Made by a program: the position numbers and the translations under genes. The notes under the pieces were generated by a model. It did not search any database. It was not told the DNA's origin and was given only the letters and a program-made list of their open reading frames with translations. Positions 27,988-36,809 of a stretch of 64,000 bases of DNA are shown here, piece by piece (position 1 is the first letter of the stretch; each line of letters starts with the position of its first letter). The stretch covers positions 3,372,001-3,436,000 of the forward strand of contig NZ_CP058908.1 in assembly GCF_021432765.1 (NCBI RefSeq). The letters run 5' to 3'. The stretch is from Pseudomonas phenolilytica. Lineage in GTDB: Bacteria > Pseudomonadota > Gammaproteobacteria > Pseudomonadales > Pseudomonadaceae.

Positions 27988-29661
27988 GTGTCTTTGCAGC
28001 TGTCTTTCGGCGAAGCCAGCGCCACCGGCCCGCGTGAGGAGAACCAGGACGCCATCCGCGTGGCTACGCCGGTGCCCTGGCTGGCTGCCAGCAAGGGCTG
28101 CCTGTTCGCACTGGCCGACGGCGTCAGCCAGTGCGCCGACGGCGGGCTGGCCGCGCGGGCGACACTGCAGGCGCTGGCACTGGACTACTACGCCACCCCG
28201 GAAACCTGGGCCGTGGCCCAGGCGCTGGACCGCGTGCTGGTCGCGCACAACCGCTGGCTGCAGGCCAGTGGCGGCGGCCAGCCGTTGCTGACGACCCTGA
28301 CCGCGCTGGTCCTGCGCGGCCGGCGTTTTACCCTCGCGCATATCGGCGACTGCCGCGCCTATCGCTGGCAGGGCGGACAGCTGCAGCGGCTGACCGAGGA
28401 CCATGTGTGGGAGCAGGCCGGCATGCAGCACGTGCTGAAGCGCGCGCTGGGGCTGGATCAGCATCTGCGGATGGACTATCTGGACGGCGAATTGCAGGTC
28501 GGCGATTGCTTCATGCTGCTCAGCGATGGCGTCTGGGCGAGCGTCGACGAGCGCACCATCGCGCGGCTGCTGGGCGAACAGCCGGACCTCGGCGAGGCGG
28601 CTCGCACGCTGGTTCAACTTGCTCATCGCAACGGCGGTCAGGACAACGCCAGTGCCCTGCTGCTGCGCATCGACGCCCTGCCCGATGCGGTGCTGGCCGA
28701 CGCGCTGGCGCAGTTGCCGCACTGGCCGTTGCCGCCATCGCTACGCGCCGGCCAGCTGTTCGAAGGCTGGCGGGTGGAAAGCCTGCTGCACGCGTCGCGC
28801 CAGTCCCTGCTGTATCGCGTGCGCGACGCACACGCGCAGGCCTGGCTGCTGAAAACCCTGCCGGCCAGTCGCCGGGACGACCCCGAGGCAGCGACGGCCC
28901 TGCTGCAGGAGGAATGGTTCATGCGTCGCGCCGCCGCACGCAGCGTCGCCCAGTTGCACCCGCTGCCACGGCGCCAGCAGCTGTACTACGTGCAGCGTGA
29001 ATACACGGGTCAAACGCTGGCCGAGCGCGTGCGGCAAGCCGGTCCGCTGAACCTGGACGAGTGGCTGCCGCTGGCCACGCAGCTGATCCGCGCGGTGGGC
29101 CTGCTGCACCGACGCAACATCCTGCACCGCGACATCAAACCAGAGAACCTGCACATCGATAACGACGGCGAGCTGCGCATCCTCGACTTCGGCCTGGCGT
29201 TCTGTCCGGGGCTGTCACGCCAGGCGCCCGGCAGCCTGCCCGGCACACCGAGCTTCCTCGCCCCGGAGGCGTTCGCCGGTGCCGCGCCGAGCGTGGGTCA
29301 GGATCTCTATGCCGTGGGCGTCACCCTCTACTACCTGCTCAGCGGGCAGTATCCGTACGGTGAAATCGAACCCTTTCAGCACCGCCGCTTCGGCGTGCCG
29401 ACTCCGCTCGGCCGCTATCGCCCGGACCTGCCGGCATGGCTGGATATGCTGCTGGCGCAGGCGGTTGCCGTTGATCCGCAACAGCGCTACGAAACCGCCG
29501 AGCAATGGCTGCTGCGCCTCGAACAGGGGGAATGTCCGGCTGCGCCGGAGCGTCCGCGCCCCTGGCTGGAGCGCGAACCACTGAAAGTCTGGCGTGGCCT
29601 GGCGCTGCTCTCGCTGCTGGCGAATCTGCTGTTGTGGCTAGCGCTGCTCAGCGACGGGTGA
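27988..29661 (+). CDS. Bifunctional PP2C phosphatase / Ser-Thr protein kinase
   Basis: The 557-residue protein starts at a GTG at 27988 behind GGAGG. Residues 1-235 form a PP2C phosphatase (GPREENQDAI, LADGVSQCADGG, HIGDCRAYRW, LSDGVW, GGQDNASAL). Residues about 255-515 form a protein kinase with HRDIKPEN at 380-387 and DFG at 400-402, and a single C-terminal membrane segment near 533-553. The glycine-rich loop is poorly conserved (ESLLHASRQSLLYRV), while the VAIK-like lysine is present in AWLLKTL. It lies between nasA and nirB as in P. aeruginosa; its target in nitrate assimilation is unknown. Confidence 0.9.
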   Translation: MSLQLSFGEASATGPREENQDAIRVATPVPWLAASKGCLFALADGVSQCADGGLAARATLQALALDYYATPETWAVAQALDRVLVAHNRWLQASGGGQPLLTTLTALVLRGRRFTLAHIGDCRAYRWQGGQLQRLTEDHVWEQAGMQHVLKRALGLDQHLRMDYLDGELQVGDCFMLLSDGVWASVDERTIARLLGEQPDLGEAARTLVQLAHRNGGQDNASALLLRIDALPDAVLADALAQLPHWPLPPSLRAGQLFEGWRVESLLHASRQSLLYRVRDAHAQAWLLKTLPASRRDDPEAATALLQEEWFMRRAAARSVAQLHPLPRRQQLYYVQREYTGQTLAERVRQAGPLNLDEWLPLATQLIRAVGLLHRRNILHRDIKPENLHIDNDGELRILDFGLAFCPGLSRQAPGSLPGTPSFLAPEAFAGAAPSVGQDLYAVGVTLYYLLSGQYPYGEIEPFQHRRFGVPTPLGRYRPDLPAWLDMLLAQAVAVDPQQRYETAEQWLLRLEQGECPAAPERPRPWLEREPLKVWRGLALLSLLANLLLWLALLSDG

Positions 29662-29956
29662 TCAAGCCCTGCCGTGCCACGCGGGTCAGTTCGCGGATGC
29701 ATTCGTCGAGGTTTTCCGGCGAAGGCGACTGGATAACCGCGAGGTCGAAACTGTCGTCGGCGAAGCGCGCGAGGGATTCACCGGCACCGGCGAACTGCAC
29801 CAGCAGCGCGCGCGAGCGGCTGTTGCGCCGTGGCCAGCCATCGAGGTAGCGCAGCAGGGACGGCTGGTGAGCGCCGCCGAGAAGAACCTTGGGATTGGAA
29901 CGGATCAGGCCGCTGGTGATCGGGGCCAGGCGTAGCTGTGCGTGCGTTGCGTTCAT
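29648..29956 (-). CDS. Short protein resembling the C-terminal part of a SAM-dependent methyltransferase
   Basis: A 102-residue reading frame from the ATG at 29956. The segment DDSFDLAVIQSPSPENLDECIRELTRVA resembles the motif IV/V region of class I methyltransferases, where the aspartate precedes the substrate loop. No N-terminal SAM-binding glycine motif is present, so it is either a remnant or a small family of its own. It overlaps the end of the convergent kinase gene by 14 bases and is divergent from nirB. Confidence 0.5.
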   Translation of the reverse strand: MNATHAQLRLAPITSGLIRSNPKVLLGGAHQPSLLRYLDGWPRRNSRSRALLVQFAGAGESLARFADDSFDLAVIQSPSPENLDECIRELTRVARQGLITRR

Positions 29957-30249
29957 GCTTTGGAGATTCCGCCTCACGAGTTCCGCTGGGCAGCGGTGGG
30001 AGGCTTCACCGGAACCAGCGCTTTAGCGGTATTTCGAAACCTCTCGGTTCCCGGCGCCCCGCAAGTAGCTGACTAAATCGGCGCATAGGTACGACTTTAT
30101 GCAAGCGGTTGCGCGCCTGTCAATCGGTGCTCCGCCGCAACGAGGGCGCACCAGCAGCGCGCACCCAGGCCTCGCCATGGTGCGCGCGGCGGCCGCACAG
30201 CGCCCTCTCGCGCCCACCGTCACCGGCGTTTTACCGGTCGCAACGGTAT

Positions 30250-30265
30250 TGGCATGACATCTGCA
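30250..30265 (+). promoter_or_regulatory. Sigma-54 promoter of the nirB operon
   Basis: TGGCATGACATCTGCA carries GG at 30251-30252, ten bases, and GC at 30263-30264. Transcription would start near 30276, about 14 bases before the first leader hairpin. A poor NtrC-like dyad (GCAC-N7-GCGC at 30148-30162) lies about 115 bases upstream and is only suggestive. Confidence 0.72.
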
Positions 30266-30289
30266 ATGTCCAACACCAACGAACATAGC

Positions 30290-30380
30290 GCCAGCCCTCA
30301 ACGACGAGCGCCTGGCTTCCCGACTGAGCGGGACACGGACAAAGGCGTCCTTACCGGAGAACCGGTGGGACGCCTTTTTT
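30290..30380 (+). promoter_or_regulatory. NasT-responsive (ANTAR) antitermination leader of nirB
   Basis: Three successive hairpins have hexaloops with A1 and G4. First, GCCAG/CTGGC (30290-30294 with 30312-30316) encloses CTC-AACGAC-GAG (30297-30308). Second, CCCG-ACTGAG-CGGG spans 30319-30332. Third, GGAC-AAAGGC-GTCC spans 30337-30350. The third shares its loop and 3' arm with the terminator stem 30341-30350/30368-30377, whose top is reinforced by ACCGG/CCGGT and which ends in TTTTTT (30375-30380). Formation of the third hairpin and of the terminator is mutually exclusive, the known ANTAR mechanism. Confidence 0.88.
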
Positions 30381-30438
30381 GTTGTTGAAAAATTCCAGCA
30401 GGCCGGGCGGCAGACGTCATCTGGCACGGAGAACGGGC

Positions 30439-32904
30439 ATGAAGAAACTCAAACTGGTGATGATCGGCAACGGCATGGCCGGCGTGCGAACCCTTGAGGA
30501 ACTGCTCAAGCTCACCAACGAGCTCTACGACATCACGGTGTTCGGCGCCGAGCCGCATCCCAACTACAACCGCATCCTGCTCTCCCCCGTGCTGGCCGGC
30601 GAACAGCAGTTCGAAGAAATCGTGCTCAACGACCTGGACTGGTACGCCGAGAACGACATCCGCCTTATGCTCAAGCGCAAGGTGGTGAAGATCGATCGCG
30701 TCAAACGCCGGGTCATCGCCGATGACGGCAGTGAGGCCGAATACGACCGCCTGCTCATCGCCACCGGTTCCAATCCGTTCATCCTGCCGATTCCCGGCAA
30801 GGATCTGCAGGGTGTGATCGGCTACCGCGACATCGCCGACACCCAGGTGATGATGGAAACCGCCAAGACCCACAAACACGCGGTGGTCATCGGTGGCGGC
30901 CTGCTCGGCCTGGAGGCGGCCAATGGCCTCAAGCTGCGTGGGATGGATGTGACCGTGGTGCACATCGGTGATTGGCTGATGGAGCGCCAGCTGGACAAGA
31001 CCGCTGGCACCCTGCTGCAGAGCGCCCTGGAGAGCCGCGGCTTGAAGTTTCTTTTGCCCAAGCACACCGCCGAACTGCTCGACAACGGCGAAGGCCGGGT
31101 CTGCGCGGTCAAGTTCAAGGACGGCGACGTGATCCCCGCCGACCTGGTGGTGATGGCCGCCGGCATCCGACCCAACAGCGAACTGGCCGAACAGGCCGGC
31201 ATCCCGTGCAACCGCGGCATCCTGGTCAACGACACCCTGCAGACCTATGACCCGCGCATCTACGCCGTCGGCGAATGCGCCAACCATCGCGGCACGGCCT
31301 ATGGCCTGGTCGCCCCGCTGTTCGAACAGGCCAAGGTCTGCGCCAACCACCTGGCCATGCTCGGCTTCTCCCGCTATCTCGGCTCGGTGACCTCGACCAA
31401 GCTCAAGGTTACCGGCATCGACCTGTTCTCGGCCGGCGATTTCATCGGCGGCGAAGGCACAGAGACCATCACCCTCTCCGACCCCATCGGCGGCATCTAC
31501 AAGAAACTGGTGATCAAGGACGACGTGCTGGTCGGCGCCTGCCTGTATGGCGACACCGCCGATGGCGGCTGGTACTTCCGCCAGGTGCGCGAGGGCCAGA
31601 ACGTCGCGCAGATCCGCGACCACCTGATGTTCGGTGCGGCCGGCTTAGGCGAGGGCGCCATCGGCGACGCCGGCCACCAGGGCCAGAGCAAGGCCATGTC
31701 GATGCCTGACGACATGGAGGTCTGCGGCTGCAACGGGGTGTGCAAGGGCACCATCGTCAAGGCGATCCAGGAGCACGGGCTGTTCTCGGTGGACGAGGTG
31801 AAGAAGCACACCAAGGCCGCCAGTTCCTGCGGCTCCTGTGCCGGCCTGGTCGAGCAGATTCTGATCAATACCGTGGGCGGCGCGGCCGACGTCAAGCCGA
31901 AGAGCGAGAAGGCCATCTGCGGCTGCAGCGACCTCAACCATGGCCAGGTGCGCAAGGCCATTCGCGAGCACCACCTGATCAGCATCCCGGCGGCCATGGC
32001 CTTCATGGAGTGGCGCACGCCGAACGGCTGCGCCACTTGCCGTCCGGCGCTGAACTACTACCTGATCTCCACCTGGCCGGGCGAGGCCAAGGACGACCCG
32101 CAGTCACGTTTCATCAACGAGCGCGCCCACGCCAACATCCAGAAGGACGGCACCTACTCCGTGGTGCCGCGGATGTGGGGTGGCGTCACCAATGCCGCCG
32201 AGCTGCGACGCATCGCCGATGTGGCGGACAAGTATCAGGTGCCGATGGTCAAGGTCACCGGCGGCCAGCGCATTGACCTGCTGGGCATCCGCAAGGAAGA
32301 CCTGCCGGGCGTCTGGAAAGACCTGGACATGCCCTCCGGCCACGCCTACGGCAAATCCATCCGCACCGTGAAGACCTGCGTCGGCAGCGAGTTCTGCCGC
32401 TTCGGCACGCAGAACTCGACGCAGATGGGCATCGACCTGGAGCACGCGCTGTTCAACATGTGGTCGCCGCACAAGGTCAAGCTGGCCGTCTCCGGCTGCC
32501 CGCGCAATTGCGCCGAATCCGGCATCAAGGACGTCGGCATCATCGGTGTGGACTCCGGCTGGGAGCTGTATATCGGCGGCAACGGCGGCATCAAGACCGA
32601 GGCCGGCGAGTTCTTCGTCAAGGTGAAGAGCGCCGAGGAGGTCATGGAATACAGCCTGGCGTTCCTCCAGCTCTACCGCGAGGAAGCCTTCTACCTCGAA
32701 CGCACCGTGCACTACCTGCAGCGCGTCGGCATGGATCACATCAAACAGGCCGTGCTGAACGATGCCGAGCGGCGCAAGGCGCTGCACCAGCGGCTGCTGT
32801 TTTCACTTTCCTTCGAGCAGGACCCGTGGCAGGAGCAGCTTTCCAAGCCGCAGCTGAAGAAGGAATTCGACCGCATCGCCGTCAAGCAGCTGGAAAACGC
32901 CTGA
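30439..32904 (+). CDS. nirB: Assimilatory NAD(P)H nitrite reductase, large subunit
   Basis: The protein has 821 residues from the ATG at 30439 (MKKLKLVMIGNGMAG) with GGAG upstream. An FAD/NAD(P)H oxidoreductase part comes first, then two BFD-like [2Fe-2S] cysteine groups (near residues 427 and 493). A C-terminal sirohaem/[4Fe-4S] domain has CVGSEFCRFG (about 646) and SGCPRNC (about 685). It reduces nitrite to ammonium with six electrons in the cytoplasm. Sirohaem supply is provided by cobA in the same operon. Confidence 0.96.
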   Translation: MKKLKLVMIGNGMAGVRTLEELLKLTNELYDITVFGAEPHPNYNRILLSPVLAGEQQFEEIVLNDLDWYAENDIRLMLKRKVVKIDRVKRRVIADDGSEAEYDRLLIATGSNPFILPIPGKDLQGVIGYRDIADTQVMMETAKTHKHAVVIGGGLLGLEAANGLKLRGMDVTVVHIGDWLMERQLDKTAGTLLQSALESRGLKFLLPKHTAELLDNGEGRVCAVKFKDGDVIPADLVVMAAGIRPNSELAEQAGIPCNRGILVNDTLQTYDPRIYAVGECANHRGTAYGLVAPLFEQAKVCANHLAMLGFSRYLGSVTSTKLKVTGIDLFSAGDFIGGEGTETITLSDPIGGIYKKLVIKDDVLVGACLYGDTADGGWYFRQVREGQNVAQIRDHLMFGAAGLGEGAIGDAGHQGQSKAMSMPDDMEVCGCNGVCKGTIVKAIQEHGLFSVDEVKKHTKAASSCGSCAGLVEQILINTVGGAADVKPKSEKAICGCSDLNHGQVRKAIREHHLISIPAAMAFMEWRTPNGCATCRPALNYYLISTWPGEAKDDPQSRFINERAHANIQKDGTYSVVPRMWGGVTNAAELRRIADVADKYQVPMVKVTGGQRIDLLGIRKEDLPGVWKDLDMPSGHAYGKSIRTVKTCVGSEFCRFGTQNSTQMGIDLEHALFNMWSPHKVKLAVSGCPRNCAESGIKDVGIIGVDSGWELYIGGNGGIKTEAGEFFVKVKSAEEVMEYSLAFLQLYREEAFYLERTVHYLQRVGMDHIKQAVLNDAERRKALHQRLLFSLSFEQDPWQEQLSKPQLKKEFDRIAVKQLENA

Positions 32905-32927
32905 GCACCGACCTGGAGGGACACCGC

Positions 32928-33257
32928 ATGAACTGGCTCGATATCTGCGCACTGGATGAGATCAACCCGCTCGGCTCGCGCATCGTCGCCGGCCCCAAGG
33001 GTGACATTGCGATATTCCGCACCGCGGACGATCAGGTCTTCGCCCTCGACGATCGCTGCCCGCACAAGGGCGGGCCGCTGTCGCAGGGGATCGTCTACGG
33101 CAAACAGGTCGCCTGCCCGCTGCACAACTGGCAGATCGATCTGGCCAGCGGCGAGGCCTTGGCCCCGGACGTCGGCTGCGCCCATCGCCACGAAGCGCGC
33201 GTCGAGAACGGGCGCGTGCAGCTTTCGCTGAACCCGCGCAAGGAATGCGCGGCCTGA
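32928..33257 (+). CDS. nirD: Nitrite reductase small subunit, Rieske-type
   Basis: The 109-residue protein starts at the ATG at 32928 with GGAGG upstream. It shows a complete Rieske ligand set, C44-P-H46 and C63-P-L-H66, so an iron-sulfur cluster can be expected; some NirD proteins have lost it. It partners NirB. The gene lies 23 bases after nirB and 44 before the nitrate reductase gene. Confidence 0.94.
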   Translation: MNWLDICALDEINPLGSRIVAGPKGDIAIFRTADDQVFALDDRCPHKGGPLSQGIVYGKQVACPLHNWQIDLASGEALAPDVGCAHRHEARVENGRVQLSLNPRKECAA

Positions 33258-33301
33258 ACACACCGCAGTTGACCAGCACCTTTTCCCCAGGAGACGACGC
33301 C

Positions 33302-36007
33302 ATGCGTATGACAACCGCCTCGACCTGCTGCTACTGCGGAGTCGGCTGTGGCGTGCTGATCGAGCACGACGGCGAACGCATCCTCGACGTAGCCGGCGAC
33401 CCCGGCCATCCGGCCAACCTCGGCAAGCTGTGCAGCAAGGGCTCGACCCTGCACCTGACCGGCGACCTGGGCGCCCGCGCGCTCTACCCTGAGCTGCGTC
33501 TGGGCAAGGGCCTGGCCCGCGGTCGCACCGACTGGGACAGCGCGCTGGAGCATGCGGCCAGCGTATTCGCCGAGACCATCCGCGAACACGGGCCGGACAG
33601 CGTCGCCTTCTATGTCTCCGGCCAGCTGCTGACCGAGGACTACTACGCCTTCAACAAACTGGCCCGCGCCCTGGTCGGTACCAACAACCTGGATTCCAAC
33701 TCGCGGCTGTGCATGTCCTCGGCGGTGGTCGGCTACAAGCGCAGCCTGGGCGCCGACGCCCCGCCCTGCTCCTACGAGGACATCGAGCAGGCCGACTGCC
33801 TGCTGATCGCCGGCAGCAACATGGCCTACGCGCATCCGGTGCTGTTTCGCCGCCTGGAAGAGGCCAAGGCGAAGCGGCCGGAGATGACCATCATCGTCAT
33901 CGACCCGCGGCGCACCGACACCAGCGAGCTGGCCGATCTGCACCTGCCGATCCTGCCCGGCACCGATGTCGCGCTGTTCCACGGCCTGCTGCATATCCTA
34001 ATGTGGGAAGGCTGGATCGACCGCCGCTTCATCGATGCGCATACCGAGGGCTTCGATGCGCTGAAAAGCCTGGTGCGCGACTACACCCCGGCGATGGTCG
34101 CCGACCTCTGCGGCATCTCGGTAGATGGTCTGCAAACCTGCGCACGGCTGATCGGAAGCGCGCCAGCCTTTCTCTCCCTGTGGTGCATGGGTCTGAATCA
34201 GTCTACCGCCGGCAGCGCAAAGAACAGCGCGCTGATCAACCTGCACCTGGCCACCGGACAGATCGGCAAGCCGGGCGCCGGGCCCTTCTCGCTCACCGGC
34301 CAACCGAATGCCATGGGCGGACGCGAAACCGGCAGTCTGTCCAACCTGCTGCCCGGTCACCGCGACGCGGCCAACGCCGAACACCGCGCTGAAGTGGCGG
34401 GCTACTGGGGTGTCGAGCAGCTGCCCGAACAGCCTGGGTTGCCCGCCATCGAGCTGTTCGAGGCGGTGCGTGCAGGCAAGATCAAGGCGCTGTGGATAGC
34501 CTGTACCAACCCGGCGCAGTCGCTGCCGAACCAGCAGAATGTCCATGAGGCGCTGGCCGCCTGCCCCTTCGTCGTGGTGCAGGAAGCCTTCTTCACCACC
34601 GAAACCTGCCGCCACGCCGACCTGCTGCTGCCGGCCGCGAGCTGGGGCGAGAAGGAAGGCACGGTGACCAACTCCGAGCGCCGCATCAGCCATGTACGTC
34701 GCGCCGTGCCGGCGCCCGGCGAAGCCCGTGCGGACTGGGCGATCACCTGCGATTTCGCCCGACGGCTGGAACGTCGCCTGCGTCCCGGCAAGCCGAGCCT
34801 GTTCGCGTTCGAGAATGCCGAAGCGCTGTTCGAGGAGTACAAGCCGCTCACCGCCGCCCGCGATCTGGACTACAGCGGCCTGAGCTACGCACTGATCGAC
34901 ACCCTCGGTCCGCAGCAATGGCCGTTTCCGCCAGGAAGCGAACTGGGCACCGCGCGGCTGTATGGTGACGGTGTGTTTCCCACTGCCAATGGCCGCGCGC
35001 GCTTTATCGCCGAGCACTACCAGGCGCCGAAGGAAAAGCGCGAGGCGCGCTATCCGCTGACGCTCAATACCGGCCGGCTGCGTGATCAGTGGCACGGCAT
35101 GAGCCGCACCGGCACCGCGGCGCGGCTGTTCGGCCATGTCGAGGAAGCACTGCTCTGCATGAATGCCGAGGACATGCGTCGCCGGCGCCTGCTGGACGGC
35201 CAGCTGGTACAGGTGAAGAGCCGGCGCGGCAGCCTGATCCTGCCGGTGCAGAAGGACGACAGCCTGCGCGCCGGCCAGGCGTTCCTGCCGATGCACTGGG
35301 GCGATCGCTTTCTCAAGGGGCTGGGTAGCAACGTCCTGACCCTGGCCAGCGTCGACCCTTTGTCGAAGCAGCCTGAACTCAAGCACGCCGGCCTCGAAGT
35401 CGAACGAGTCGAACTGCCCTGGCAATTCTTCGCGCTGGTTGAAGGCGATGTGCAGCGACGCTTCGAGGCGCTGCGGCCACTGTTCGAAACGTTCGACTAC
35501 GCCAGCTTCAGCCTCGGTGGTTGCGAGCGTTCGGCATTACTGATCCGCGCCGCCCGGGACGTGGCGCCAACCGCTGCCGAACTGGATGCCATCGACCGCC
35601 TGCTCGGCCTCGACGACGGCCCGGTGCTGGCCTATGACGACCCGCGTCGTGCAGTCGGCAAGCGCGTACGCATCGAGGACGGTCGCATCGGCGCCCTGCG
35701 TCTGGCCGGCGAGACCGCCGCCCGGCAGTGGCTGCGCGGCCTCTGGGAAAGCGGCAGTGCCGATGCCGAACTGCGCCGCTGGCTACTGGCGCCGCTCAGT
35801 GCGCCACCGGGCAATGCCAAGGTCGGAACCGACCGCACGCTGTGCAACTGCCTGAACGTCAGCCAGAGCGCGATCTGCGCTGGCATCGAGCGCGGTCTCG
35901 ATCTGGCCGGCCTCAAGCAGGAACTCGGCTGTGGCACCAGCTGCGGCTCCTGCGTGCCCGAACTCAAGCGCCTGCTGGCCCATCAGCCGGAACGCGCACT
36001 TCCCTGA
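33302..36007 (+). CDS. nasC: Assimilatory nitrate reductase, molybdopterin catalytic subunit
   Basis: The protein has 901 residues from the ATG at 33302, behind AGGAG. The N-terminal [4Fe-4S] site is C9-x2-C12-x3-C16-x27-C44. The bis-MGD molybdopterin oxidoreductase domain and its C-terminal dinucleotide-binding part (LNTGRLRDQWHGMSRTG) follow. The last 50 residues form a BFD-like [2Fe-2S] domain (CNCLNVSQSAICAGIERG, GCGTSCGSC), which accepts electrons without a separate flavoprotein gene seen here. It reduces nitrate to nitrite in the cytoplasm. Naming varies (nasA/nasC). Confidence 0.94.
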   Translation: MRMTTASTCCYCGVGCGVLIEHDGERILDVAGDPGHPANLGKLCSKGSTLHLTGDLGARALYPELRLGKGLARGRTDWDSALEHAASVFAETIREHGPDSVAFYVSGQLLTEDYYAFNKLARALVGTNNLDSNSRLCMSSAVVGYKRSLGADAPPCSYEDIEQADCLLIAGSNMAYAHPVLFRRLEEAKAKRPEMTIIVIDPRRTDTSELADLHLPILPGTDVALFHGLLHILMWEGWIDRRFIDAHTEGFDALKSLVRDYTPAMVADLCGISVDGLQTCARLIGSAPAFLSLWCMGLNQSTAGSAKNSALINLHLATGQIGKPGAGPFSLTGQPNAMGGRETGSLSNLLPGHRDAANAEHRAEVAGYWGVEQLPEQPGLPAIELFEAVRAGKIKALWIACTNPAQSLPNQQNVHEALAACPFVVVQEAFFTTETCRHADLLLPAASWGEKEGTVTNSERRISHVRRAVPAPGEARADWAITCDFARRLERRLRPGKPSLFAFENAEALFEEYKPLTAARDLDYSGLSYALIDTLGPQQWPFPPGSELGTARLYGDGVFPTANGRARFIAEHYQAPKEKREARYPLTLNTGRLRDQWHGMSRTGTAARLFGHVEEALLCMNAEDMRRRRLLDGQLVQVKSRRGSLILPVQKDDSLRAGQAFLPMHWGDRFLKGLGSNVLTLASVDPLSKQPELKHAGLEVERVELPWQFFALVEGDVQRRFEALRPLFETFDYASFSLGGCERSALLIRAARDVAPTAAELDAIDRLLGLDDGPVLAYDDPRRAVGKRVRIEDGRIGALRLAGETAARQWLRGLWESGSADAELRRWLLAPLSAPPGNAKVGTDRTLCNCLNVSQSAICAGIERGLDLAGLKQELGCGTSCGSCVPELKRLLAHQPERALP

Positions 36008-36032
36008 TACCAACCAAGACGAGGATTACCCC

Positions 36033-36809
36033 ATGAGCGCAAAAGTCTGGCTGGTAGGCGCCGGCCCTGGCGACCCGGAGCTGCTGACCCTCAAGGCCGT
36101 ACGCGCGCTGGGCGAGGCACAGGTGGTGATGATCGATGATCTGGTCAATCCCGCCGTGCTCGAACACTGTCCGAATGCCCGCATCATCCCCGTGGGCAAG
36201 CGCGGCGGCTGCCGCTCGACGCCGCAGGCCTTCATCCACCGGCTGATGCTGCGCTACGCCCGTCAGGGCAAGTGTGTGGTGCGCCTCAAGGGTGGCGATC
36301 CGTGCATCTTCGGCCGTGGCGGCGAGGAGGCCGAATGGCTGGCGGCGCGCGGCATCGAGGTCGAGCTGGTCAACGGCATCACCGCCGGCCTGGCCGGCGC
36401 CACGCAATGCGGCATCTCGCTGACCCAGCGCGGCGTAGCGCGCGGCGTCACCCTGGTCACCGCGCACACCCAGGATGACAGCAGCCTCGAATGGCAGGCG
36501 CTGGCCAAAAGCGGCACCACGCTGGTGGTGTACATGGGCGTGAGCAAGCTGGAACAGGTGCAGGCCGGGCTGCTGGAAGGCGGGATGAATGCCAGCACGC
36601 CAGTGGCCATGATCGAGAACGCCTCGCTGCCCCAGCAGCGCGAGTGCCGCTCCAATCTCGCCGGCATGTGTCGCGACGCCCACGCCTTCGAGCTGAAGAG
36701 CCCGGCGATTCTGGTGATCGGCGAAGTCGCAGCAAGAAGCGTGGACGAAGCTGACACGCGCCCCGGACAGCCCGCCGCGGATGACGCCAAACTGCGCTGC
36801 GCAAATTGA
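36033..36809 (+). CDS. cobA: Uroporphyrinogen-III C-methyltransferase
   Basis: The 258-residue SAM enzyme starts at the ATG at 36033. The motifs VWLVGAGPGDPELLTLKAVRA (in two parts), VRLKGGDPCIFGRGGEE and the threonine/glycine-rich GITAGLAGA are diagnostic of the SUMT family. It makes precorrin-2 for sirohaem, the cofactor of NirB, and is the last gene of the operon. The dehydrogenase/chelatase part of CysG is not fused to it. Confidence 0.95.
   Translation: MSAKVWLVGAGPGDPELLTLKAVRALGEAQVVMIDDLVNPAVLEHCPNARIIPVGKRGGCRSTPQAFIHRLMLRYARQGKCVVRLKGGDPCIFGRGGEEAEWLAARGIEVELVNGITAGLAGATQCGISLTQRGVARGVTLVTAHTQDDSSLEWQALAKSGTTLVVYMGVSKLEQVQAGLLEGGMNASTPVAMIENASLPQQRECRSNLAGMCRDAHAFELKSPAILVIGEVAARSVDEADTRPGQPAADDAKLRCAN

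Noticed and set aside
30148..30162. NtrC binding site upstream of nirB
   Set aside because: GCAC-N7-GCGC has the spacing but mismatches the dyad; too weak to list as a feature.
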